Assembly: GCA_963678705.1 (NCBI GenBank)
Contig: CAVMBN010000210.1
Span: forward strand, 1-64,000
Reading direction: 5' to 3'
DNA length: 64,000 nucleotides
From: Panorpa germanica
Lineage: Eukaryota; Arthropoda; Insecta; Mecoptera; Panorpidae
The position numbers and the translations under genes were made by a program. The notes under the pieces were generated by a model that was not told where the DNA came from, did no database searches, and worked only from the letters and a program-made list of their open reading frames with translations. Shown here piece by piece: positions 37,987-50,868 of this stretch; positions within the stretch are counted from its first letter, which is position 1, and every line of letters begins with the position of its first letter.

Positions 37987-38683
37987 ATATCTCATATACA
38001 TACTTGTACTTATGCCTACTTACTTACCATTTGTTTGTTACCATTGAATGTTCATGAACGATCAATCACTATTTCCAAGAAAACCGCATATATTGTTCAC
38101 TTAATCACTTATAACAATTAATACACTCTCATTATTATTTAAAACACGCATTTATATAAAGTAATTTTTGTGTTTTAATATTATTTATAGTTAATGTTAT
38201 TTGACTTACTTGATAGTATGCGGCAACCTTTTGTCTTCCGTATATTTGTAGTGTTTATATGAGGTCTTCCTTAAATATCTCTACAGATTTCTTGAATTTT
38301 AAACCACTTGATATTTTAGCACTAACACTAACCTAATTATTATCACTTTATTTGTCTATCTCACTTATTAATGTCTTATATCAAACATCAAAGTTACAAA
38401 TTTGAGGTTATGTTTATAAGACCGCGTGTACGCGTAATGAAAAATTCGTTTTTAACACTGGTTTCCAACTGTCAAACTTTTGTAAAAACACTTTGTTTAG
38501 GGTAAATTAACACAAATTTAAAACAAACTTAAATACTTTACGTTTAAAAAAGTATTCATATAATTTATTTAATTTTTTTCCATAATTAATTTCTCACTTT
38601 TAATCACTTTTTTCACCTAAAGTAGCAGGAGCTGATCACACACATAGTAGATAGGAACCACTTGTGTTGCAAAGCAATATTAA

Positions 38684-39572
38684 CGTCCTTGTAAACCAAT
38701 ACGTAGGTTTTCCTTTTTGTATTAAGTCCCATCTGTCTTGCCAGAGCTTATGCATATATGCATTCATCTCTTTGGCAATATATTTGGTATCGTCTCCAGA
38801 CTTTTATCCTACAGCCGCATTTACTTTAAATCCTTATAATTTGTCGCATTAATTTTAAATCATCAAAATTTGATTTTTTCAGTTCTAGCGTAATTTGTAC
38901 TTGAGTAAGTGCATGAGTGATTTTTAAATCTAAAGGAATTGTCCTCAATATCACTTGCAACACTTCTGTAGATACAGTTCTGCAACAACGCGTCATCGTC
39001 AATAACATAGTTCTTTGCATGGAAGATCTGGAAGATTGATCCTGTAATACCATGCCGAAGCACAATACACAACTATTATCATAAATGCCCCCTTGTATAG
39101 TGTCGGCATAGTTGCCGAGTTTAAGCTTCATTCCGTCCTTGTGACACGCGCAAGGTGTGTTACAAGTTTATCATTCGTTGTTACTGTATTTGTTTCGTAG
39201 CTTTGTAGCTTCAAGAAACTACAGATTTTATATATAGCAGGTCGAGAACGGCTTTCTAGGGTTTCTGTACTATTTGCACCGATAAGGATCACATTATCGT
39301 TGGCAAAACATATGTCTACACAACCTTTCGAGTGAGAAACACAGTTCTCGTCGAATACCATGTTCCAGAGCTCAGGCCCCATTACAGATCGCTGAGGACA
39401 ACCTTTAGATAGTTGCCTTTTCATGGAACGATAATCGGTTTGTAAAATAATGTTCGACAATGAAAATAGTTCTCCATAGCGCAGTAGACGGACCTATAGG
39501 TTTTTGCCGGTCTAATTCTTTGAAGGTCACTTGGCCACCGGACATCAACAAAGGCACACTGAATTTCTATAA
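38684..39572 (-). pseudogene. R1-clade LINE ORF2 remnant, unit U24
   Basis: Frame open from 39460 to 39128, majority sequence. Most of this unit is copied in U28 at +6336; the linker after it lacks 8 bp near 40009-40014 (ACCGCGTAATG). Confidence 0.9.
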
Positions 39573-40261
39573 ATATCTCATATACATACTTGTACTTATG
39601 CCTACTTACTTACCATTTGTTTGTTACCATTGAATGTTCATGAACGATCAATCACTATTTCCAAGAAAACCGCATATATTGTTCACTTAATCACTTATTA
39701 CAATTAATACACTCTCATTATTATTTAAAACACGCATTTATATAAACTAATTTTTGTGTTTTAATATTATTTATAGTTAATGTTATTTGACTTACTTGAT
39801 AGTGGGCGGCAACCTTTTGTCTTCCGTATATTTGTAGTGTTTATATGAGGTCTTTCTTATATATCTCTACAGATTTCTTGAATTTTAAACCACTTGATGT
39901 TTTAGCACTAACACTAACCTAATTATTATCACTTTTTTTGTCTATCGCACTTATTAATGTCTTATATCAAACATCAAAGTTACAAATTTGAGGTTATGTT
40001 TATAAGACCGCGTAATGAAAAATTCGTTTTTAACACTGGTTTCCAACTGTTAAACTTTTGTAAAAACACTTTGTTTAGAATAAATTAACACAAATTTAAA
40101 ACAAACTTAAATACTTTTCGTTTGAAAAAGTATTCATATAATTTATTTAATTTTTTTCCATAATTAATTTCTCACTTTTAATCACTTTTTTCACCTAAAG
40201 TAGCAGGAGCCGATCACACACATAGTAGATAGGAACCACTTGTGTTGCAAAGCAATATTAA

Positions 40262-41150
40262 CGTCCTTGTAAACCAATACGCAGGTCTTCCTTTTTGTAT
40301 TGAGTCCCATCTGTCTTGCCAGAGCTTATGCATATATGCATTCATCTCTTTGGCAATATATTTGGTATCGTCTCCAGACTTTTATCCTACAGCCGCATTA
40401 ACTTTAAATCCTCGAAATTTGTCGCATTAATTTTAAATCATCTAAATTTGATTTTTTCAGTTCTAGCGTAATTTGTACTTGAGTAAGTGCATGAGTGATT
40501 TTTAAATCTAAAGGAATTGTCCCCAATATCACTTGCACCACCTCTGTAGATACAGTTCTGCAACAACGCGTTATCGTCAATAACATAGATATTTGCATGG
40601 AAGATCTGAAAAATTGATCCTGTAATATTATGCCGAAGCACAATACACAACTATTAGCATAAATGCCCCCTTGTATAGTGTCGGCATAGTTGCCGAGTTT
40701 AAGCTTCATTCCGTCCTAGTGACACGCGCAAGGTGTGTTACAAGTTTATCATTCGTTGTTACTGTATTTGTTTCGTAGCTTTGTAGCTTCAAGAAACTAC
40801 AGATTTTATATATAGCAGGTCGAGAACGGCTTTCTAAGGTTTCTGTACTATTTGCACCGATAAGGATCACATTATCGTTGGCAAAACATATGTCTACACA
40901 ACCTTTCGAGTGAGAAACACAGTTCTCGTCGAATACCATGTTCCAGAGCTCAGGCCCCATTACAGATCGCTGAGGACAACCTTTAGATAGTTGCCTTTTC
41001 ATGGAACGGTAATCGGTTTGTAAAATAATGTTCGACAATGAAAATAGTTTTCCATAGCGCAGTAGACGTACCTATAGGTTTTTGCCGGTCTAATTCTTTG
41101 AAGGTCACTTGGCCACCGGACATCAACAAAGGCACACTGATTTTCTATAA
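40262..41150 (-). pseudogene. R1-clade LINE ORF2 remnant, unit U25
   Basis: Frame open from 41038 to 40706, majority sequence. Twin of U29 at +6336. Confidence 0.9.
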
Positions 41151-41847
41151 ATATCTCATATACATACTTGTACTTATGCCTACTTACTTACCATTTGATT
41201 GTTACCATTGAATGTTCATGAACGATCAATCACTATTTTCAAGAAATCCGCATATATTGTTCACTTAATCACTTATAACAATTAATACACTCTCATTATT
41301 ATTTAAAACACGCATTTATATAAACTAATTCTTGTGTTTTAATATTATTTATAGTTAATGTTATTCGACTTACTTGATAGTGGGCGGCAACCTTTTGTCT
41401 TCCTTATATTTGTAGTGTTTATATGAGGTCTTCCTTGAATATCTCTACAGATTTCTTGAATTTTAAACCACTTGATATTTTAGCACTAACACTAACCTAA
41501 TTATTATCACTTTATTTGTCTATCGCACTTATTAATGTCTTATATCAAACATCAAAGTTACAAATTTGAGGTTATGTTTATAAGACCGCGTGTACGCGTA
41601 ATGAAAAATTCGTTTTTAACACTGGTTTCCAACTGTCAAACTTTTGTAAAAACACTTTGTTTAGGGTAAATTAACACAAATTTAAAACAAACTTAAATAC
41701 TTTACGTTTGAAAAAGTATTCATATAATTTATTTAATTTTTTTCCATAATTAATTTCTCACTTTTAATCACTTTTTTTACCTAAAGTAGCAGGAGCTGAT
41801 CACACACATAGTAGATAGGAACCACTTGTGTTGCAAAGCAATATTAA

Positions 41848-42736
41848 CGTCCTTGTAAACCAATACGTAGGTCTTCCTTTTTGTATTAAGTCCCATCTGT
41901 CTTGCTAGAGCTTATGCATATATGCATTCATCTCTTTGGCAATATATTTGGTATCGTCTCCAGACTTTTATCCTACAGCCGCATTTACTTTAAATCCTCA
42001 TAATTTGTCGCATTAATTTTAAATCATCAAAATTTGATTTTTTTAGTTCTAGCGTAATTTGTACTTGAGTAAGTGCATGAGTGATTTTTAAATCTAAAGG
42101 AATTGTCCCCAATATCACTTGCAACACTTCTGTAGATACAGTTCTGCAACAACGCGTCATCGTCAATAACATAGTTCTTTGCATGGAAGATCTGGAAGAT
42201 TGATCCTGTAATACCATGCCGAAGCACAATACACAACTATTAGCATAAATGCCCCCTTGTATAGTGTCGGCATAGTTGCCGAGTTTAAGCTTCATTCCGT
42301 CCTTGTGACACGCGCAAGGTGTGTTACAAGTTTATCATTCGTTGTTACTGTATTTGTTTCGTAGCTTTGTAGCTTCAAGAAACTACAGATTTTATATATA
42401 GCAGGTCGAGAACGGCTTTCTAGGGTTTCTGTACTATTTGCACCGATAAGGATCACATTATCGTTGGCAAAACATATGTCTACACAACCTTTCGAGTGAG
42501 AAACACAGTTCTATTAGAATACCATGTTCTAGAGCTCAGGCCCCATTACAGATCGCTGAGGACAACCTTTAGATAGTTGCCTTTTCATGGAACGGTAATC
42601 GGTTTGTAAAATAATGTTCGACAATGAAAATAGTTTTCCATAGCGCAGTAGACGTACCTATAGGTTTTTGCCGGTCTAATTCTTTGAAGGTCACTTGGCC
42701 ACCGGACATCAAAAAAGGCACACTGAATTTCTATAA
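41848..42736 (-). pseudogene. R1-clade LINE ORF2 remnant, unit U26, nonsense
   Basis: The GCPQ/FAND segment (expected 42624-42292) is interrupted near 42512-42517, where CTATTAGAATACC replaces CTCGTCGAATACC and turns the DE codons into two stops. U30 has the same lesion. Confidence 0.9.
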
Positions 42737-43433
42737 ATATCTCATATACATACTTGTACTTATGCCTACTTACTTACCATTTGTTTGTTACCATTGAATG
42801 TTCATGAACGATCAATCACTATTTCCAAGAAATCCGCATATATTGTTCACCTAATCACTTATAACAATTAATACACTCTCATTATTATTTAAAACACGCA
42901 TTTATATAAACTAATTCTTGTGTTTTAATATTATTTATAGTTAATGTTATTCGACTTACTTGATAGTGGGCGGCAACCTTTTGTCTTCCTTATATTTGTA
43001 GTGTTTATATGAGGTCTTCCTTAAATATCTCTACAGATTTCTTGAATTTTAAACCACTTGATGTTTTAGCACTAACACTAACCTAATTATTATCACTTTA
43101 TTTGTCTATCGCAATTATTAATGTCTTATATCAAACATCAAAGTTACAAATTTGAGGTTATGTTTATAAGACCGCGTGTACGCGTAATGAAAAATTCGTT
43201 TTTAACACTGGTTTCCAACTGTCAAACTTTTGTAAAAACACTTTGTTTAGGGTAAATTAACACAAATTTAAAACAAACTTAAATACTTTACGTTTGAAAA
43301 AGTATTCATATAATTTATTTAATTTTTTTCCATAATTAATTTCTCACTTTTAATCACTTTTTTTACCTAAAGTAGCAGGAGCTGATCACACACATAGTAG
43401 ATAGGAACCACTTGTGTTGCAAAGCAATATTAA

Positions 43434-44322
43434 CGTCCTTGTAAACCAATACGGAGGTCTTCCTTTTTGTATTAAGTCCCATCTGTCTTGCCAGAGCTTA
43501 TGCATATATGCATTCATCTCTTTGGCAATATATTTGGTATCGTCTCCAGACTTTTATCCTACAGCCGCATTAACTTTAAATCCTCGAAATTAGTCGCATT
43601 AATTTTAAATCATCTGAATTTGATTTTTTCAGTTCTAGCGTAATTTGTACTTGAGTAAGTGCATGAGTGATTTTTAAATCTAAAGGAATTGTCCCCAATA
43701 TCACTTGCACCACCTCTGTAGATACAGTTCTGCAACAACGCGTCATCGTCAATAACATAGATCTTTGCATGGAAGATCTGAAAGATTGATCCTGTAATAC
43801 CATGCCGAAGCACAATACACAACTATTAGCATAAATGCCCCCTTGTATAGTGTCGGCATAGTTGCCGAGTTTAAGCTTTATTCCGTCCTTGTGACACGCG
43901 CAAGGTGTGTTACAAGTTTATCATTCGTTGTTACTGTATTTGTTTCGTAGCTTTGTAGCTTCAAGAAACTACAGATTTTATATATAGCAGGTCGAGAACG
44001 GCTTTCGAGGGTTTCTGTACTATTTGCACCGATAAGGATCACATTATCGTTGGCAAAACATATGTCTACACAACCTTTCGAGTGAGAAACACAGTTCTCG
44101 TCGAATACCATGTTCCAGAGCTCAGGCCCCATTACAGATCGCTGAGGACAACCTTTAGATAGTTGCCTTTTCATGGAACGGTAATCGGTTTGTAAAATAA
44201 TGTTCGACAATGAAAATAGTTCTCCATAGCGCAGTAGACGTACCTATAGGTTTTTGCCGGTCTAATTCTTTGAAGGTCACTTGGCCACCGGACATCAACA
44301 AAGGCACACTAAATTTCTATAA
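43434..44322 (-). pseudogene. R1-clade LINE ORF2 remnant, unit U27
   Basis: Frame open from 44210 to 43878, majority sequence. The next linker has TTCATAAACG, which breaks the GTTCATGAAC palindrome (44389). Confidence 0.9.
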
Positions 44323-45019
44323 ATATCTCATATACATACTTGTACTTATGCCTACTTACTTACCATTTGTTTGTTACCATTGAATGTTCATAAACGATCA
44401 ATCACTATTTCCAAGAAATACGCATATATTGTTCACCTAATCACTTATAACAATTAATACACTCTCATTATTATTTAAAACACGCATTTATATAAACTAA
44501 TTCTTGTGTTTTAATATTATTTATAGTTAATGTTATTCGACTTACTTGATAGTGGGCGGCAACCTTTTGTCTTCCGTATATTTGTAGTGTTTATATGAGG
44601 TCTTCCTTATATATCTCTACAGATTTCTTGAATTTTAAACCACTTGATGTTTTAGCACTAACACTAACCTAATTTTTATCACTTTTTTTGTCTATCGCAC
44701 TTATTAATGTCTTATATCAAACATCAAAGTTACAAATTTGAGGTTATGCTTATAAGACCGCGTGTACGCGTAATGAAAAATTCGTTTTTAACTCTGGTTT
44801 CCAACTGTCAAACTTTTGTAAAAACACTTTGTTTAGGGTAAATTAACACAAATTTAAAACAAACTTATATACTTTTCGTTTGAAAAAGTATTCATATAAT
44901 TTATTTAATTTTTTTCCATAATTAATTTCTCACTTTTAATCACTTTTTTTACCTAAAGTAGCAGGAGCCGATCACACACATAGTAGATAGGAACCACTTG
45001 TGTTGCAAAGCAATATTAA

Positions 45020-45908
45020 CGTCCTTGTAAACCAATACGTAGGTCTTCCTTTTTGTATTAAGTTCCATCTGTCTTGCCAGAGCTCATGCATATATGCATT
45101 CATCTCTTTGGCAATATATTTGGTATCGTCTCCAGACTTTCATCCTACAGCCGCATTTACTTTGAATCCTCATAATTTGTCGCATTAATTTTAAATCATC
45201 AAAATTTGATTTTTTCAGTTCTAGCGTAATTTGTACTTGAGTAAGTGCATGAGTGATTTTTAAATCTAAAGGAATTGTCCTCAATATCACTTGCAACACT
45301 TCTGTAGATACAGTTCTGCAACAACGCGTCATCGTCAATAACATAGTTCTTTGCATGGAAGATCTGGAAGATTGATCCTGTAATACCATGCCGAAGCACA
45401 ATACACAACTATTATCATAAATGCCCCCTTGTATAGTGTCGGCATAGTTGCCGAGTTTAAGCTTCATTCCGTCCTTGTGACACGCGCAAGGTGTGTTACA
45501 AGTTTATCATTCGTTGTTACTGTATTTGTTTCGTAGCTTTGTAGCTTCAAGAAACTACAGATTTTATATATAGCAGGTCGAGAACGGCTTTCTAGGGTTT
45601 CTGTACTATTTGCACCGATAAGGATCACATTATCGTTGGCAAAACATATGTCTACACAACCTTTCGAGTGAGAAACACAGTTCTCGTCGAATACCATGTT
45701 CCAGAGCTCAGGCCCCATTACAGATCGCTGAGGACAACCTTTAGATAGTTGCCTTTTCATGGAACGATAATCGGTTTGTAAAATAATGTTCGACAATGAA
45801 AATAGTTCTCCATAGCGCAGTAGACGGACCTATAGGTTTTTGCCGGTCTAATTCTTTGAAGGTCACTTGGCCACCGGACATCAACAAAGGCACACTGAAT
45901 TTCTATAA
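45020..45908 (-). pseudogene. R1-clade LINE ORF2 remnant, unit U28
   Basis: Frame open from 45796 to 45464. In the RTVSTE frame a stop is lost, so that frame runs on to 45084 (127 codons), but this is not the frame of the WQ.RWD segment. Block 4 begins inside this unit between about 45190 and 45270. The linker lacks 8 bp near 46345-46350. Confidence 0.9.
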
Positions 45909-46597
45909 ATATCTCATATACATACTTGTACTTATGCCTACTTACTTACCATTTGTTTGTTACCATTGAATGTTCATGAACGATCAATCACTATTTCCAA
46001 GAAAACCGCATATATTGTTCACTTAATCACTTATTACAATTAATACACTCTCATTATTATTTAAAACACGCATTTATATAAACTAATTTTTGTGTTTTAA
46101 TATTATTTATAGTTAATGTTATTTGACTTACTTGATAGTGGGCGGCAACCTTTTGTCTTCCGTATATTTGTAGTGTTTATATGAGGTCTTTCTTATATAT
46201 CTCTACAGATTTCTTGAATTTTAAACCACTTGATGTTTTAGCACTAACACTAACCTAATTATTATCACTTTTTTTGTCTATCGCACTTATTAATGTCTTA
46301 TATCAAACATCAAAGTTACAAATTTGAGGTTATGTTTATAAGACCGCGTAATGAAAAATTCGTTTTTAACACTGGTTTCCAACTGTTAAACTTTTGTAAA
46401 AACACTTTGTTTAGAATAAATTAACACAAATTTAAAACAAACTTAAATACTTTTCGTTTGAAAAAGTATTCATATAATTTATTTAATTTTTTTCCATAAT
46501 TAATTTCTCACTTTTAATCACTTTTTTCACCTAAAGTAGCAGGAGCCGATCACACACATAGTAGATAGGAACCACTTGTGTTGCAAAGCAATATTAA

Positions 46598-47486
46598 CGT
46601 CCTTGTAAACCAATACGCAGGTCTTCCTTTTTGTATTGAGTCCCATCTGTCTTGCCAGAGCTTATGCATATATGCATTCATCTCTTTGGCAATATATTTG
46701 GTATCGTCTCCAGACTTTTATCCTACAGCCGCATTAACTTTAAATCCTCGAAATTTGTCGCATTAATTTTAAATCATCTAAATTTGATTTTTTCAGTTCT
46801 AGCGTAATTTGTACTTGAGTAAGTGCATGAGTGATTTTTAAATCTAAAGGAATTGTCCCCAATATCACTTGCACCACCCCTGTAGATACAGTTCTGCAAC
46901 AACGCGTTATCGTCAATAACATAGATATTTGCATGGAAGATCTGAAAAATTGATCCTGTAATATTATGCCGAAGCACAATACACAACTATTAGCATAAAT
47001 GCCCCCTTGTATAGTGTCGGCATAGTTGCCGAGTTTAAGCTTCATTCCGTCCTAGTGACACGCGCAAGGTGTGTTACAAGTTTATCATTCGTTGTTACTG
47101 TATTTGTTTCGTAGCTTTGTAGCTTCAAGAAACTACAGATTTTATATATAGCAGGTCGAGAACGGCTTTCTAAGGTTTCTGTACTATTTGCACCGATAAG
47201 GATCACATTATCGTTGGCAAAACATATGTCTACACAACCTTTCGAGTGAGAAACACAGTTCTCGTCGAATACCATGTTCCAGAGCTCAGGCCCCATTACA
47301 GATCGCTGAGGACAACCTTTAGATAGTTGCCTTTTCATGGAACGGTAATCGGTTTGTAAAATAATGTTCGACAATGAAAATAGTTTTCCATAGCGCAGTA
47401 GACGTACCTATAGGTTTTTGCCGGTCTAATTCTTTGAAGGTCACTTGGCCACCGGACATCAACAAAGGCACACTGATTTTCTATAA
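46598..47486 (-). pseudogene. R1-clade LINE ORF2 remnant, unit U29
   Basis: Twin of U25; frame open from 47374 to 47042 with identical protein sequence. Confidence 0.9.
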
Positions 47487-48183
47487 ATATCTCATATACA
47501 TACTTGTACTTATGCCTACTTACTTACCATTTGATTGTTACCATTGAATGTTCATGAACGATCAATCACTATTTTCAAGAAATCCGCATATATTGTTCAC
47601 TTAATCACTTATAACAATTAATACACTCTCATTATTATTTAAAACACGCATTTATATAAACTAATTCTTGTGTTTTAATATTATTTATAGTTAATGTTAT
47701 TCGACTTACTTGATAGTGGGCGGCAACCTTTTGTCTTCCTTATATTTGTAGTGTTTATATGAGGTCTTCCTTGAATATCTCTACAGATTTCTTGAATTTT
47801 AAACCACTTGATATTTTAGCACTAACACTAACCTAATTATTATCACTTTATTTGTCTATCGCACTTATTAATGTCTTATATCAAACATCAAAGTTACAAA
47901 TTTGAGGTTATGTTTATAAGACCGCGTGTACGCGTAATGAAAAATTCGTTTTTAACACTGGTTTCCAACTGTCAAACTTTTGTAAAAACACTTTGTTTAG
48001 GGTAAATTAACACAAATTTAAAACAAACTTAAATACTTTACGTTTGAAAAAGTATTCATATAATTTATTTAATTTTTTTCCATAATTAATTTCTCACTTT
48101 TAATCACTTTTTTTACCTAAAGTAGCAGGAGCTGATCACACACATAGTAGATAGGAACCACTTGTGTTGCAAAGCAATATTAA

Positions 48184-49072
48184 CGTCCTTGTAAACCAAT
48201 ACGTAGGTCTTCCTTTTTGTATTAAGTCCCATCTGTCTTGCTAGAGCTTATGCATATATGCATTCATCTCTTTGGCAATATATTTGGTATCGTCTCCAGA
48301 CTTTTATCCTACAGCCGCATTTACTTTAAATCCTCATAATTTGTCGCATTAATTTTAAATCATCAAAATTTGATTTTTTTAGTTCTAGCGTAATTTGTAC
48401 TTGAGTAAGTGCATGAGTGATTTTTAAATCTAAAGGAATTGTCCCCAATATCACTTGCAACACTTCTGTAGATACAGTTCTGCAACAACGCGTCATCGTC
48501 AATAACATAGTTCTTTGCATGGAAGATCTGGAAGATTGATCCTGTAATACCATGCCGAAGCACAATACACAACTATTAGCATAAATGCCCCCTTGTATAG
48601 TGTCGGCATAGTTGCCGAGTTTAAGCTTCATTCCGTCCTTGTGACACGCGCAAGGTGTGTTACAAGTTTATCATTCGTTGTTACTGTATTTGTTTCGTAG
48701 CTTTGTAGCTTCAAGAAACTACAGATTTTATATATAGCAGGTCGAGAACGGCTTTCTAGGGTTTCTGTACTATTTGCACCGATAAGGATCACATTATCGT
48801 TGGCAAAACATATGTCTACACAACCTTTCGAGTGAGAAACACAGTTCTATTAGAATACCATGTTCTAGAGCTCAGGCCCCATTACAGATCGCTGAGGACA
48901 ACCTTTAGATAGTTGCCTTTTCATGGAACGGTAATCGGTTTGTAAAATAATGTTCGACAATGAAAATAGTTTTCCATAGCGCAGTAGACGTACCTATAGG
49001 TTTTTGCCGGTCTAATTCTTTGAAGGTCACTTGGCCACCGGACATCAAAAAAGGCACACTGAATTTCTATAA
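48184..49072 (-). pseudogene. R1-clade LINE ORF2 remnant, unit U30, nonsense
   Basis: Twin of U26, with the same double stop near 48848-48853. Confidence 0.9.
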
Positions 49073-50267
49073 ATATCTCATATACATACTTGTACTTATG
49101 CCTACTTACTTACCATTTGTTTGTTACCATTGAATGTTCATGAACGATCAATCACTATTTCCAAGAAATCCGCATATATTGTTCACCTAATCACTTATAA
49201 CAATTAATACACTCTCATTATTATTTAAAACACGCATTTATATAAACTAATTCTTGTGTTTTAATATTATTTATAGTTAATGTTATTCGACTTACTTGAT
49301 AGTGGGCGGCAACCTTTTGTCTTCCTTATATTTGTAGTGTTTATATGAGGTCTTCCTTATATATCTCTACAGATTTCTTGAATTTTAAACCACTTGATGT
49401 TTTAGCACTAACACTAACCTAATTATTATCACTTTTTTTGTCTATCGCACTAATTAATGTCTTATATCAAACATCAAAGTTACAAATTTGAGGTTATGTT
49501 TATAAGACCGCGTGTACGCGTAATGAAAAATTCGTTTTTAACACTGGTTTCCAACTGTCAAACTTTTGTAAAAACACTTTGTTTAGGGTAAATTAACACA
49601 AATTTAAAACAAACTTATATACTTTTCGTTTGAAAAAGTATTCATATAATTTATTTAATTTTTTTCCATAATTAATTTCTCACTTTTAATCACTTTTTTT
49701 ACCTAAAGTAGCAGGAGCCGATCACACACATAGTAGATAGGAACCACTTGTGTTGCAAAGCAATATTAACGTCCTTGTAAACCAATACGTAGGTCTTCCT
49801 TTTTGTATTAAGTTCCATCTGTCTTGCCAGAGCTCATGCATATATGCATTCATCTCTTTAGCAATATATTTGGTATCGTCTCCAGACTTTTATCCTACAG
49901 CCGCATTAACTTTAAATCCTCGAAATTTGTCGCATTAATTTTAAATCATCTAAATTTGATTTTTTCAGTTCTAGCGTAATTTGTACTTGAGTAAGTGCAT
50001 GAGTGATTTTTAAATCTAAAGGAATTGTCCCCAATATCACTTGCACCACCTCTGTAGATACAGTTCTGCAACAACGCGTCATCGTCAATAACATAGATCT
50101 TTGCATGGAAGATCTGAAAGATTGATCCTGTAATACCATGCCGAAGCACAATACACAACTATTAGCATAAATGCCCCCTTGTATAGTGTCGGCATAGTTG
50201 CCGAGTTTAAGCTTCATTCCGTCCTTGTGACACGCGCAAAGTGTGTTACAAGTTTATCATTCGTTGT

Positions 50268-50272
50268 TACTG
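50268..50272. repeat. Target site duplication TACTG, left
   Basis: TACTG immediately precedes the left LTR and recurs right after the right LTR. An uninterrupted unit has a single TACTG at this point (GTTGTTACTGTATTTG). Confidence 0.92.
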
Positions 50273-50571
50273 TGTACGAAATAAAACCATGCGAGTAAAA
50301 TAGGTTGAATAATTTATTCAAATATTCAACGATAAAATTAATTTACACTTTTATTAAATAACTTTATCTAAATTCTTATAATACAAAATGGTTGCGAATC
50401 ATGATGCTTGACAGTGTAAAATCCAGAACACGACTAACTGCCTCGCTGTATGCCCGTGGCGTACACTGCAATACTCGTAATGTTGCCATGCGTATAACTT
50501 CTACCAGAGACAACAATACATTATAATATTGGAATGTCAGCAGAGACATATCTTATGTTTTGTACTGAACA
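50273..50571 (-). repeat. BEL/Pao 3' LTR
   Basis: 299 bp, direct repeat of 53187-53486, starting TGTACGAAATAAAA and ending TACTGAACA in + orientation. It is the 3' LTR because the genes read leftward. Differences from the other LTR include CGATAAA/CGTTAAA, TTATCTAAA/TTAACCAAA, AAAATCC/AAAAGCC and a cluster around 50433-50450. Confidence 0.93.
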
Positions 50572-50868
50572 TAAATTGGGGGCCCAGGAAAAATAGATGA
50601 GCTCACAACCAATATCAAATTATACAATATTACATAAAATTATTATAAACAAAATTACACAAAATAATGTAAACTTCTTAATTCTAATTCTTCTTAAAAT
50701 TATTATAAACAAAATTACACAAAATAATATAAACTTCTTAATTCTATGGTAGTCTACATAATTTTGTGAAAATAATATAAAACAAATTAATAACTATCCT
50801 AAATATAACAGAAACCGTAATTATCAATATAGCATACAATATCATCAACATAAGTGGCACAACAATCA
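50572..50868 (-). other. BEL/Pao 3' internal non-coding region with a 60-bp tandem duplication
   Basis: Lies between the long ORF and the 3' LTR. A 49-bp AT-rich segment (50637-50685) is repeated 60 bp further on (50697-50745) with one mismatch. Next to the LTR, in the position of the polypurine tract, the + strand reads TTGGGGGCCCAGGAAAAA, i.e. C/T-rich on the coding strand; I see no classical polypurine tract. No other feature seen. Confidence 0.7.

Larger units (their letters stand above)
38930..43015. repeat. Higher-order duplication block 4, left copy (U24 part to U26 and linker)
   Basis: Matches 45266-49351 at a constant offset of 6336 (three 1586-bp units plus one of 1578). Private markers include YAGLPFCIESH, NYARTKKIKF, the double stop in U26/U30, the 8-bp linker deletion, and GATTTTC in the linker. 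I noticed only isolated differences, such as CACCTCTG/CACCCCTG at 40540/46876. The right edge is at 43022/49358 (TTAAATATC against TTATATATC). Confidence 0.88.
45266..49351. repeat. Higher-order duplication block 4, right copy (U28 part to U30 and linker)
   Basis: Counterpart of 38930-43015. It ends less than 1 kb before the BEL/Pao insertion at 50273. Confidence 0.88.

Noticed and set aside
45084..45467. 127-codon ORF in U28 as a longer intact protein
   Set aside because: Created by loss of a stop in the RTVSTE frame; the added residues are not in the frame of the WQ.RWD segment.
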